From an uncultured Oscillospiraceae bacterium (GTDB taxonomy: Bacteria; Bacillota; Clostridia; Oscillospirales; Oscillospiraceae), in assembly GCA_934589145.1 (NCBI GenBank), contig CAKTNW010000008.1, forward strand, positions 1 through 64,000: 64,000 nucleotides of DNA, in the 5' to 3' direction. Positions 56,434-64,000 of this stretch are shown piece by piece; within the stretch, counting starts at the first letter, position 1, and every line of letters begins with the position of its first letter. The notes beneath the pieces were generated by a model that did not search any database, was not told the DNA's origin, and saw only the letters and a program-made list of their open reading frames with translations. A program made the position numbers and the translations under genes.

Positions 56434-57297
56434 ATGTGGATCGCGGACGGCTGGCAGGATTATGAATTGCTCTCCTGCGGCGGCGGAGAAAAACTGGAAC
56501 GTTGGGGTCGTCAGATCCTGGTGCGGCCTGACCCCCAGGCCATCTGGGAGGCGGACAAGCGCTCGAAGCTGTGGCGGCAGGCCAACGCCCGTTACAGCCG
56601 CAGCTCTACCGGCGGCGGCCATTGGGAGAAGAACGACCTGCCCCAGAGCTGGCCCATCCGCTATAAGGAGCTGACCTTCCAGGTAAAGCCCATGAACTTC
56701 AAGCATACGGGCCTGTTCCCGGAGCAGGCGGCCAACTGGGACTTCGCCATGGACGCCATCCGCAGCGCGGGCCGTCCCATCCGGGTGCTGAACCTGTTCG
56801 CCTATACCGGCGGCGCCACCGTGGCCTGCGCCAAGGCGGGCGCCAGCGTCTGCCATGTGGACGCGGCCAAGGGCATGGTCTCCTGGGCGAAGGAAAACGC
56901 GAAGCTCTCCGGCCTGGCCGACGCGCCCATCCGCTGGATCGTGGACGACTGCGCCAAGTTTGTCGAGCGGGAGATTCGCCGGGGCAAGACCTACGACGCC
57001 ATCATCATGGATCCCCCCAGCTATGGCCGCGGCCCTTCCGGCGAGGTCTGGAAGCTGGAGGATAACCTGTACCCCTTCGTGAAGCTGTGCATGCAGGTGC
57101 TGTCGGACAAGCCCCTGTTCGTCATCATCAACAGCTACACCACCGGTCTTGCGCCCTCCGTGCTGGGCTATATCCTGCACCTGCTGGCCTGCCAGCGCTT
57201 CGGCGGCAAGGTCATGTGGGACGAGCTGGGCCTGCCCTGCACCGAGTCCGGCATGGCGCTGCCCTGCGGCGCAACGGGCCGCTGGGTCAGCGAATAA
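56434..57297 (+). CDS. Class I SAM-dependent methyltransferase (COG1092-like)
   Basis: A 287-residue methyltransferase: SAM-binding loop LNLFAYTGGATVACAKAG (about 110-127), acidic end HVDAAKGMVSWAKENA, and IMDPPSYGRGPSGEVW (about 190-205) carrying the DPPxY-type motif. It matches the catalytic half of RlmI/RlmK-type 23S rRNA methyltransferases but has no PUA domain. GGAGGA lies 9 bp before the ATG at 56434. It is divergent from the virion operon and upstream of the ECF genes. Confidence 0.83.
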   Translation: MWIADGWQDYELLSCGGGEKLERWGRQILVRPDPQAIWEADKRSKLWRQANARYSRSSTGGGHWEKNDLPQSWPIRYKELTFQVKPMNFKHTGLFPEQAANWDFAMDAIRSAGRPIRVLNLFAYTGGATVACAKAGASVCHVDAAKGMVSWAKENAKLSGLADAPIRWIVDDCAKFVEREIRRGKTYDAIIMDPPSYGRGPSGEVWKLEDNLYPFVKLCMQVLSDKPLFVIINSYTTGLAPSVLGYILHLLACQRFGGKVMWDELGLPCTESGMALPCGATGRWVSE

Positions 57298-57330
57298 CGC
57301 GATTACTTTCATAAGGAAACGATAGCTATT

Positions 57331-58179
57331 ATGTCAACGATGCTGAAAACCGAACACCTCTCCTTCACCTACCCGGCGGAGGAAGGGGTAAGCGCCTCCA
57401 CCACAGCGCTGGAGGATGTGTCGCTGTCCATTGAAAAGGGCAGTTTTGTGGTGGTGCTGGGCCATAACGGCTCCGGCAAATCCACCCTGGCCAAGCATAT
57501 GAATGCCGTGCTGCTGCCCTCTGGCGGCGCGGTGTATGTAGAGGGCATGGACACCAAGGACGAGGCCCTGCTGCTGGAGATCCGCCGCCGTGTGGGCATG
57601 GTGTTCCAGAACCCGGATAACCAGATCGTCGCCAACGTGGTGGAGGAGGACGTGGCCTTCGCCCCGGAGAATCTGGGCGTTCCCAGCGAGGAGATCCGCC
57701 GGCGGGTGGACGACGCCCTGGCGGCGGTGGGCATGTCGGAATTCACCCGCCACGCGCCCCATCTTCTGTCCGGCGGACAGAAGCAGCGGGTGGCCATCGC
57801 CGGCGTCATCGCCATGGCCCCGGAGTGCATCGTCCTGGACGAGGCCACCGCTATGCTGGACCCGGCGGGACGGCGCGAGGTGCTGTCCGCCATCCGCACA
57901 TTGAATCAGGAGCGGAACATCACCGTGGTGCTCATCACCCACCATATGGACGAGGCCATGGACGCCGACCGTCTCATCGTCATGAACGACGGCAAGCTGG
58001 TGATGGACGGAACCCCCGCCCAGGTGTTCACCCAGGTGGACGCCCTCCGCGCCATGGGCCTTGCCGCCCCGGATACGGTGGAGCTGCTGTACGGCCTGCG
58101 CCAGAGCGGCATGAACGTCCCCCTGGACGCCCTGACGGTAGACGCCTGCGCCGATGCCATCTGCAAAGCCCTGCAATAA
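57331..58179 (+). CDS. ecfA1: ECF transporter ATPase EcfA1
   Basis: First ATPase of the energy-coupling factor module that powers vitamin and metal uptake by exchangeable S-components. The 282-residue ABC protein has Walker [10 protein letters not shown] (about 50), Q-loop [21 protein letters not shown], signature [13 protein letters not shown], Walker [12 protein letters not shown] and switch His (LITHHMDE). The Ala before TAML in place of Pro in DEPT is common in EcfA1. Confidence 0.93.
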   Translation: MSTMLKTEHLSFTYPAEEGVSASTTALEDVSLSIEKGSFVVVLGHNGSGKSTLAKHMNAVLLPSGGAVYVEGMDTKDEALLLEIRRRVGMVFQNPDNQIVANVVEEDVAFAPENLGVPSEEIRRRVDDALAAVGMSEFTRHAPHLLSGGQKQRVAIAGVIAMAPECIVLDEATAMLDPAGRREVLSAIRTLNQERNITVVLITHHMDEAMDADRLIVMNDGKLVMDGTPAQVFTQVDALRAMGLAAPDTVELLYGLRQSGMNVPLDALTVDACADAICKALQ

Positions 58180-58204
58180 CCGCGGCACCTTCCTGAAACC
58201 ATCC

Positions 58205-58290
58205 GTAGGGCGGCATGACCACATGCCGCCGCCCAATATTGAACGCTTTCCTTGCTGAAAATCGTCAGATTTTCAGCAAAATCAATGAAA
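58205..58290. repeat. Empty GTAGGGCGGCATG palindrome and a second hairpin
   Basis: GTAGGGCGGCATG, loop ACC, ACATGCCGCC at 58205-58233 is the unfilled form of the unit that holds the R1 module at 63426. A second hairpin TTGCTGAAAATC/GATTTTCAGCAA follows at 58251-58280. Confidence 0.7.
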
Positions 58291-58304
58291 CGAGGAACCC
58301 AACA

Positions 58305-59171
58305 TTGGAACCCATCATTCGTGTCGATCACCTGACACATACCTATAGCGCCGGAACGCCCTTCCAGCGCAGCGCCGTCAAGGACATGTCCCTGGATATC
58401 CTGCCGGGCGAGTTCCTGGGCGTCATCGGCCATACCGGCAGCGGCAAATCCACCCTGATCCAGCACCTCAATGGCCTGCTGAAGCCCACCGAGGGGCATA
58501 TCTACCTCAACGGCCAGGACATCTGGGCCGACCCCAAGAAGATCCGCCAGGTGCGCTTCCATGTGGGCCTGGTGTTCCAGTATCCCGAGTACCAGCTCTT
58601 CGAGGAGACGGTCTATAAGGACGTGGCCTTCGGCCCGAAAAACATGGGCCTGGACGAGGCGGAGATCGACCGCCGGGTGCGCCAGTCGGTGCAGGCCGTG
58701 GGCCTGAACGAGGACGTGCTGGAAAAGTCCCCCTTCGCCCTGTCCGGCGGCCAGAAGCGCCGCGTGGCCATCGCCGGCGTCATGGCCATGGAGCCGGAGG
58801 TGCTGATCCTGGACGAGCCAACCGCGGGCCTTGATCCCCGTGGCTGCGAGGATATCCTCGCCCTCCTGCGGGATTACCATGCCCGGCGCGGCAGCACCGT
58901 GGTGCTGGTCAGCCACAGCATGGAGGAGATCGCCCGCAACGCCCAGCGCATCATCGTGCTGGACAAGGGCGGCGTCTGTATGCAGGGCAGCCCGGTGGAG
59001 GTGTTCGCCCGTGCCCGTGAGCTGGAATCCATCGGCCTTGACGTGCCCCAGGTCACCAAGATCGCCCACGCCCTCCATGAAAAGGGCGTGGCCATCGACC
59101 CGGCGGTCTATACGGTGGAGGCGCTGCGTGCGCAGCTCCTCGCCCTGAAAGGGGGCCGCAACCTATGCTGA
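58305..59171 (+). CDS. ecfA2: ECF transporter ATPase EcfA2
   Basis: Second ATPase of the ECF module, 288 residues: GHTGSGKST, VGLVFQYPEYQLFEETVYKDV, LSGGQKRRVAIAG, VLILDEPTAGLDP and VSHSMEE. The TTG at 58305 is the likely start. GAGGAA lies 7 bp upstream and the family begins about here (EPIIRVDHLTHTY). The gene overlaps ecfT by seven bases. Confidence 0.93.
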   Translation: MEPIIRVDHLTHTYSAGTPFQRSAVKDMSLDILPGEFLGVIGHTGSGKSTLIQHLNGLLKPTEGHIYLNGQDIWADPKKIRQVRFHVGLVFQYPEYQLFEETVYKDVAFGPKNMGLDEAEIDRRVRQSVQAVGLNEDVLEKSPFALSGGQKRRVAIAGVMAMEPEVLILDEPTAGLDPRGCEDILALLRDYHARRGSTVVLVSHSMEEIARNAQRIIVLDKGGVCMQGSPVEVFARARELESIGLDVPQVTKIAHALHEKGVAIDPAVYTVEALRAQLLALKGGRNLC

Positions 59172-59971
59172 AGGACATCACCCTGGGCCAGTATTTCCCC
59201 GGCGATACCCTGATCCACCGGCTGGATCCCCGCACCAAGCTGCTGTGCGTGATCCTGTATATCGTGGCCCTGTTCAACGCCAAGAGCGTGCTGACCTACG
59301 CCATTGTGGCGGTGGTGCTGATCACCTGCATCCTCATTTCCAAGGTACACTATAAGGCCCTGACCCGCGGATTGAAGCCGGTTTATATTATCGTAGCCTT
59401 CACCGCCATCATGAACCTGTTCTTCTCCGGCGGTACGCCGGTGGCGGACGTGTGGCTCCTGCGCCACATCACCTACGAGGGCATCCGCTCCGCCATCGCC
59501 ATGGTGCTGCGGATCATCATGCTGATCATGGGCACCTTCCTTCTGACCTATACCACCAGCCCCATCAGCCTGACCGACGCGCTGGAGCATCTGCTGTCCC
59601 CGCTGAAGAAGCTGAAAATGCCCATTCACGAGCTGTCCATGATGATGTCCATCGCCCTGCGCTTCATCCCCACCCTGATCGAGGAGACGGACAAGATCAT
59701 GTCCGCCCAGAAGGCCCGCGGCGCGGACTTCGAGTCCGGCAATATCTTCCAGCGGGCCAAGGCCCTGGTGCCTATTCTGGTGCCCCTGTTCATCAGCGCC
59801 TTCCGCCGTGCCGACGAGCTGGCCACGGCCATGGAGTGCCGCTGCTACCACGGCGGCGAGGGCCGCACCGCCCTCCACGTCCTGCGCTACAAGGCCGCCG
59901 ACTACCTGGCCCTGACGGTATTCCTGGTATTCACCGTGGGCATCATCGTATTGAAGCACCTGGGATTGTAA
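59165..59971 (+). CDS. ecfT: ECF transporter transmembrane subunit EcfT
   Basis: A 268-residue protein with five or six membrane helices and the coupling-helix motif SAQKARGADF (Ala-Arg-Gly) that contacts the ATPases, with a second such motif near AMECRCYHGG. It joins EcfA1 and EcfA2 to S-components encoded elsewhere. Confidence 0.93.
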   Translation: MLKDITLGQYFPGDTLIHRLDPRTKLLCVILYIVALFNAKSVLTYAIVAVVLITCILISKVHYKALTRGLKPVYIIVAFTAIMNLFFSGGTPVADVWLLRHITYEGIRSAIAMVLRIIMLIMGTFLLTYTTSPISLTDALEHLLSPLKKLKMPIHELSMMMSIALRFIPTLIEETDKIMSAQKARGADFESGNIFQRAKALVPILVPLFISAFRRADELATAMECRCYHGGEGRTALHVLRYKAADYLALTVFLVFTVGIIVLKHLGL

Positions 59972-59998
59972 GGAAAAAACGGGGAGCTTTCATGAAAC

Positions 59999-60365
59999 CC
60001 TCCGTAGGGGGCGGCGTGCTCCTGTTGCGGTGCCCAAAATTTCTGCGCTGCCTTACGGCGGACGCTTGAAATTTTGACCGCAGCCACTCGTTCGCCGTGC
60101 TTCATCTGCCGCTGGCAGCGCACGGCTCTCTCCCCGCCGTTTGCCGGATAATGTACGTTGAATGTGCGTAGGGGCGGGGCTCTGCCCCGCCCACCGATAC
60201 ATCGCTGTACCACCGGCGGGCGGGGTAGAACCCCGCCCCTACACCCGACCACCGGCGCCCCTACGCATCGACTGTCGATAGAACTTCCGTAGGGCGGGGC
60301 CCGTGTGCCCCGCCGTCCGGTATGCGGCGGTTTATCACGCGGCGGGACACACGGGTTCCGCCCTA
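59999..60365. repeat. Repeat block between ecfT and truA, with R1 copy 2
   Basis: R1 copy 2 lies at about 60018-60132, between GTAGGGGGCGGCGTG and CCCCGCC. Palindromic units then follow near 60168-60192 (GTAGGGGCGGGGC), 60216-60243 (GGGCGGGG / CCCCGCCCCTAC), 60288-60316 (GTAGGGCGGGGCCCG) and 60335-60366. No ORF is credible in this 437-bp gap. Confidence 0.7.
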
Positions 60366-60408
60366 CGACATTTACCGCCGTCCCCCACCACCCCATGAAG
60401 GAGAACCT

Positions 60409-61167
60409 ATGCGCAATATCGCCCTGACATTGATGTATAACGGCAGCGCCTACCACGGCTGGCAGGTGCAGAAAACGGAGGTCTCCGTGGCCCAGACGCT
60501 GGAGCGTGGCCTCAGCATGGTCTGCGGCCACCCGGTGAAGCTCACCGGCTGCGGCCGCACCGACGCCGGTGTCCACGCCGAGCACTATGTGGCCAATTTC
60601 CGCACCGACTCCCGCATCCCGCTGGATCGCCTGCCCTTCGCTGTCAATACCCATATCCCGGAGGATATCGCCGTCAAGGCCGCCTTTGAGGTGGCGGACG
60701 ATTTCAACGCCATCGGCTCCTGCGTCAAGAAGGAATACACCTACCGTATCTATAACTCCCGCATCAAGAATCCATTTTATGTCAACCGCGCCTATTTCTA
60801 TCCCAAGAAGCTGGACGAGGCGGTGATGGATCGTGCCGCCCGGATGTTCGAGGGCACCCACGATTTCGCCGCCGTCCGCTCTGTGGGCACCAATGTCCGC
60901 AGCACGGTGCGCACCATTTACTACTGCCGGGTCACCCGCAGCGGGGAGCTGCTGGAGCTGAAGGTATGCGCCGACGGATTTTTGTATAATATGGTACGGG
61001 CCATCACCGGCACCGTGCTGTACGCCGCCGAGGGGAAGCTGACGCCGGAGGATATTCCCGTCATTCTCGACAGCGGCAACCGCACCCTGGCGGGGCCGAC
61101 GGCGCCGCCGGGCGGACTGTATCTGACCCGGATCTGGTACAACGACCCGCGCCTGGAGCGGGAATGA
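60409..61167 (+). CDS. truA: tRNA pseudouridine(38-40) synthase
   Basis: TruA modifies U38-U40 in the anticodon arm of many tRNAs. The 252-residue protein has YNGSAYHGWQVQ (10-21), catalytic Asp52 in GCGRTDAGVHA, RIYNSRIKNPFYVNRAYFYP and the C-terminal GFLYNMVRAITGT. The ecfA1-ecfA2-ecfT-truA order is the standard Firmicute arrangement. The ATG at 60409 follows GAAGGAGAACCT. Confidence 0.95.
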   Translation: MRNIALTLMYNGSAYHGWQVQKTEVSVAQTLERGLSMVCGHPVKLTGCGRTDAGVHAEHYVANFRTDSRIPLDRLPFAVNTHIPEDIAVKAAFEVADDFNAIGSCVKKEYTYRIYNSRIKNPFYVNRAYFYPKKLDEAVMDRAARMFEGTHDFAAVRSVGTNVRSTVRTIYYCRVTRSGELLELKVCADGFLYNMVRAITGTVLYAAEGKLTPEDIPVILDSGNRTLAGPTAPPGGLYLTRIWYNDPRLERE

Positions 61168-61268
61168 GCCAAAAATAAGGTGTAAAAACGGTACAATAAA
61201 GGCCGTAATTGGTACAATAAGGGCCGTTATCCGGTACATAAACCATGGTGAAAGGGGGCAACAAGGCC

Positions 61269-62471
61269 GTGAAGAAGGACACAAAGAGCATCTATGACCT
61301 GCCGCCCGGAGATCTGCAGGAGGAGCAGCCCCGCCGCCTGCGCCAGAAGAAAAAGCCCCGCCGCTGGCTGTGGCTGACGCTGGCGGTGGTGATCGTGCTG
61401 GGCGTGGTGGCCGCCGCTGTCCTGTGGGACGCCAACAGCTTTGACGGCCTGCGCCGCGGCATCATCTACGCCCGGGCCGAGAAGGACGAGACCGGCTGCG
61501 CCAAGCTCTATTACTATGAAAACGACGCCACCAGCCGCTTTGCCGCCCTGAACGGCAGCCTGGTGACGGTGGCCGCCAATCAGGTGCGGGTGCTGGACGA
61601 GCGCAGCCAGGTGCTGTATCAGAACAGCGTCCGCTTCCTGCACCCGGATCTGGTGTCCGGCGGCGACGTGGCCGTGGCCTATGACATCGGCGGCACGGTG
61701 CTGTACGCCCTGGACAGCAAGGGCCTGCGCTGGCAGCAGGAGACCGAGGGCGAGCTGCTCTCTGTCACCGTCAACCCCCACGGCTATGTGACCGCCACCT
61801 ATAATAAGAGCGGCGCCAAGGCCGCTGTCACCGTGTGGGACAGCAGCGGCGCGGCGGTGTTTACCTATCTCTCCTCTCAGCGGTTCGTCATGACCGCCGC
61901 TCTGGGCCGGGACGACCGCACGCTGGCGGCGGTGACCATGGGACAGGAGGACGGCGGCTTCCAGAGCTTCCTGGTGCTGTACCGCACCAACAGCGATAAG
62001 GAGGTGGCTGCCACTGCCATCAACGGCGGCGCGGTCTACGCCCTGGAGACCATGCAGAGATCCTTCTGCGCCGTGGCGGAGCAGGGGCTCTATCTGCTGG
62101 ACACCGACGGCAAGCTGCGCTCCAGCTATTCCTACGGCGGCCAGTATCTGCGCCGCTGCGCCACCGGCGACGGCGACTGGGCGGCGCTGCTGCTCAGCCG
62201 GTATAAGTCCGGCGGCTACGCCAGCCTGATCACCGTGGACAACGACGGCAACGAGCTGGGCGGCTGCGACATTGACGGCGAGGTGCTGGATCTGTCCACC
62301 GCGGGCCGCTATGTGGCGGTGCTGTTCAGCGACCGGCTGACCATCTATGACAAATATCTGACGGAGGTGGCCATGCTGCCCGACGTCAGCGAGGCGCGGG
62401 CCGTCCTGATGCGTGAGGACGGCAGCGCTGTTCTGGCGGGCGCCACCGGCGCTTCGCTGTATCTGCCGTAA
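61269..62471 (+). CDS. DUF5711-like membrane-anchored beta-propeller protein
   Basis: The protein of about 400 residues has a basic, Pro-rich cytoplasmic N-terminus, one membrane helix (about 37-57) and an extracytoplasmic domain of repeated strands (QVRVLDERSQVLYQNSVRF, VTVWDSSGAAVFTYLS, LYLLDTDGKLRSSYSYGG, LTIYDKYLTEVAML) that suggests a propeller. DUF5711 is common in Oscillospiraceae and has no known function. GTG at 61269 has AAGGGGG 10 bp upstream. ATG at 61245 would add eight residues. A cvpA gene follows 17 bp on. Confidence 0.78.
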   Translation: MKKDTKSIYDLPPGDLQEEQPRRLRQKKKPRRWLWLTLAVVIVLGVVAAAVLWDANSFDGLRRGIIYARAEKDETGCAKLYYYENDATSRFAALNGSLVTVAANQVRVLDERSQVLYQNSVRFLHPDLVSGGDVAVAYDIGGTVLYALDSKGLRWQQETEGELLSVTVNPHGYVTATYNKSGAKAAVTVWDSSGAAVFTYLSSQRFVMTAALGRDDRTLAAVTMGQEDGGFQSFLVLYRTNSDKEVAATAINGGAVYALETMQRSFCAVAEQGLYLLDTDGKLRSSYSYGGQYLRRCATGDGDWAALLLSRYKSGGYASLITVDNDGNELGGCDIDGEVLDLSTAGRYVAVLFSDRLTIYDKYLTEVAMLPDVSEARAVLMREDGSAVLAGATGASLYLP

Positions 62472-62488
62472 GGGCAAAAGGAGAACTT

Positions 62489-63160
62489 ATGAGCATTTCC
62501 CTGATCTTTGATGTGGCCATCGCGGCAATTTTGCTGCTGTGCCTGGTGATCGGCGGCAGCCGGGGCTTCGTCAGCAGCCTGCTGAGCGTAGTGATCCTGG
62601 CGGTGGCCCTGGTGGGCAGCGGCATCGTGGCCAATCTGCTGGCTGACCCGGTCACCGAGTGGGTGACGCCCCGGGTGCAGGAGCGTATCCTTGACCGGCT
62701 GACCGACGGACACAGCGAGGAGGCCGTCACAGCCGCCGCCGCGTCCGACAACGAGGCGCTGGCCAGTCTGGTGGACTTTGACGCCATCACCGGCATCGCC
62801 AGGAAGGCCATGGACAGCGCCGTGGAGGCGGGCAAAAACCTGCTGGAGGGCGCCGTCACCGGGCTGGTGCGGTCGCTGGTATACGGCGTGCTGTTCGTGG
62901 TGTCGTTTCTGCTTTTGTCGCTGCTGCTGCGGCTGATCACAAGCCCCCTGCAGCTGGCGGCCCGCGCCCCGGTGCTGGGCTTTCTGAACCGCCTGGGCGG
63001 CGCGGCCCTGGGGCTGTGCCTGGGCATACTGGTGATGTTCGCCGCCGCCAGTGTGGTGCAGTGGACAGGACTGGTGGACGCCGCCACCCTGCGCCAGACG
63101 TACCTTTTACAATATTTCACCCAGCACAGTCCCATGGATCTGATCGCCATGCTGTGGTGA
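62489..63160 (+). CDS. CvpA-family membrane protein
   Basis: A 223-residue protein with four membrane helices and the CvpA start (LIFDVAIAAILLLCLVIGGSRGFV), plus an inserted soluble loop (about 65-115) before the third helix, a layout common in Clostridia. CvpA proteins are linked to envelope homeostasis and, in Enterobacteria, colicin V export. The precise role here is unknown. AAAGGAG precedes the ATG. Confidence 0.82.
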   Translation: MSISLIFDVAIAAILLLCLVIGGSRGFVSSLLSVVILAVALVGSGIVANLLADPVTEWVTPRVQERILDRLTDGHSEEAVTAAAASDNEALASLVDFDAITGIARKAMDSAVEAGKNLLEGAVTGLVRSLVYGVLFVVSFLLLSLLLRLITSPLQLAARAPVLGFLNRLGGAALGLCLGILVMFAAASVVQWTGLVDAATLRQTYLLQYFTQHSPMDLIAMLW

Positions 63161-63194
63161 GCGAGCGTGGGAGAAAAACATAAGGGTACGCCCC

Positions 63195-63570
63195 ATCGTT
63201 GTAGGGGGCGGCGTCCCCGACGCCCCGTCGTTTACCGCAAATGCCGTCGTATACCGTGCGGGCCGTCGAGGACGCCGGCCCCTACGGACGATGATAAGAG
63301 CCCGTTGCGTGATATGGCGGGCCGATGTGGGCATCGGCCCCTACGGATTTCTACCGATGGTGCGCCGCATTTACGGCGGCGGGGTGAGGTCACCCCGCCC
63401 TACGACCCAACCGACGACACCCTTCCGTAGGGCGGCATGATCCTGGTGCGGTGCCCAAAATTTCTGCGCTGCCTTACGGCGGGCGCTTGAAATTTTGACC
63501 GCTGCCACTCGTTCGCCGTGCTTCATCTGCCACTGGCAGCGCACGGCTTTCTCCCCACATGCCGCCGCGC
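63195..63570. repeat. Repeat block upstream of the last gene, with R1 copy 3
   Basis: Palindromes lie near 63200-63228 (GTAGGGGGCGGCGTC), 63260-63287 (GGGCCG / CGGCCCCTAC), 63318-63344 (GGGCCGATG / CATCGGCCCCTAC) and 63378-63403 (GGCGGGGTG / CACCCCGCCCTAC). R1 copy 3 (63441-63554) sits exactly between GTAGGGCGGCATGA and CCACATGCCGCC, the two halves of the unit found empty at 58205. Confidence 0.75.
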
Positions 63571-63657
63571 AATCATGCAAACCCCACCCGAAAAACCGCA
63601 ATTCTATTGGCTATGGGCACAAAATGCTTACGCCAGTTTCTGATTTGGAGGAACCAT

Positions 63658-64000
63658 ATGCAGCCTACCCTTTGTTCAAGATGTAAGAAAAACGTGGCGG
63701 TGGTGTTCATCTCCCGCCTCAACGAGAAGAACGAGCAGGTCAACGAGGGCCTGTGCCTGAAGTGCGCCGCCCAACTGGGCCTGCCCCAGGTGGACGAGAT
63801 GATGAAGCGCATGGGCATCACGCCGGAGGATCTGGACAACATCTCCAACGAGATGATGCAGGCCTTCGGCGGCGCGGAGGAGCTGCCCGAGGCCGAGGAC
63901 GGCGACGAGGACGACGAGGAGAGCGGCAAGACCGCCACCTTCCCCTTCCTGAACCGTCTGTTCGGCAATAACGGCAATCCCCCCGCCCAGCCCCAGCAGC
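63658..64000 (+). CDS. Clp-like ATPase with N-terminal zinc finger (start only)
   Basis: The frame is open to the end of the window (114 codons seen). It begins with a four-Cys finger CSRCKKNVAVVF...LCLKCAAQLG, as in McsA-like proteins, followed by a helix and an acidic, Gly-rich linker (EAEDGDEDDEE). In Oscillospiraceae this start belongs to ClpC-like ATPases with a built-in McsA-type finger. The ATPase part lies outside the window. GGAGG lies 9 bp before the ATG. Confidence 0.6.
   Translation, partial: MQPTLCSRCKKNVAVVFISRLNEKNEQVNEGLCLKCAAQLGLPQVDEMMKRMGITPEDLDNISNEMMQAFGGAEELPEAEDGDEDDEESGKTATFPFLNRLFGNNGNPPAQPQQ

Overview
The window looks like chromosome from a GC-rich, spore-forming member of the Clostridia, most like the Oscillospiraceae. 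The evidence is the set of Firmicute genes (DacF-type carboxypeptidase, GerMN lipoprotein, RNase Y next to a YmdB phosphodiesterase, SpoVAF, SpoIVB, SrtB-type sortase, ecfA1-ecfA2-ecfT-truA), strong AGGAGG ribosome binding sites and TTGACA/TATAAT promoters. Species cannot be read from this.

Layout. 1-1.35 kb: five tRNA genes on the minus strand (Lys, Gln, His, Arg, Gly), a class I amidotransferase and tRNA-Ser. 1.5-4.9 kb: cstA coupled to an unknown protein, a promoter-terminator pair that may encode a small RNA, and a pseudouridine synthase. 4.9-9.4 kb: a D,D-carboxypeptidase divergent from a two-component system with a GerMN lipoprotein. 9.4-16.8 kb: tsaD, rimI, polA, an AT-richer ankyrin gene and two transporters. 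16.8-20.4 kb: a dif-like site, a cluster of DnaA boxes and a decayed filamentous-phage-like element (HUH Rep, small basic protein, tiny membrane proteins) bounded by 15-bp repeats. 20.5-20.9 kb: tRNA-Thr, a VbhA-like antitoxin and a 22-codon remnant of its Fic toxin. 20.9-45 kb: mostly housekeeping and sporulation genes (rlmI, amidase, rny, ymdB, ybaK, ansA, spoVAF, degV, MATE, spoIVB, an alpha-oxoamine synthase/SDR pair, proC, tcdA, foldase, sortase). 45.2-56.2 kb: a minus-strand virion operon (portal, Prp-like protease, scaffold-like protein, N4-gp56-type capsid, connector, nozzle-like protein, fibre, peptidoglycan-binding protein) with no terminase, integrase or lysis gene. 56.4-64 kb: methyltransferase, ECF transporter module, truA, DUF5711, cvpA and the start of a Clp-like ATPase.

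The intergenic DNA is full of structured repeats at several nested levels: short GTAGGGCGG palindromes, a module of about 115 bp that sits in the loops of other palindromes, and two elements of 600-670 bp with long inverted arms in which hairpin stems are kept while their bases change. One of these large elements lies inside the virion operon. The most unusual items are the terminase-less capsid operon with an in-frame amber codon in its portal gene, the nested repeats, and the filamentous-phage-like element beside a dif-like site.
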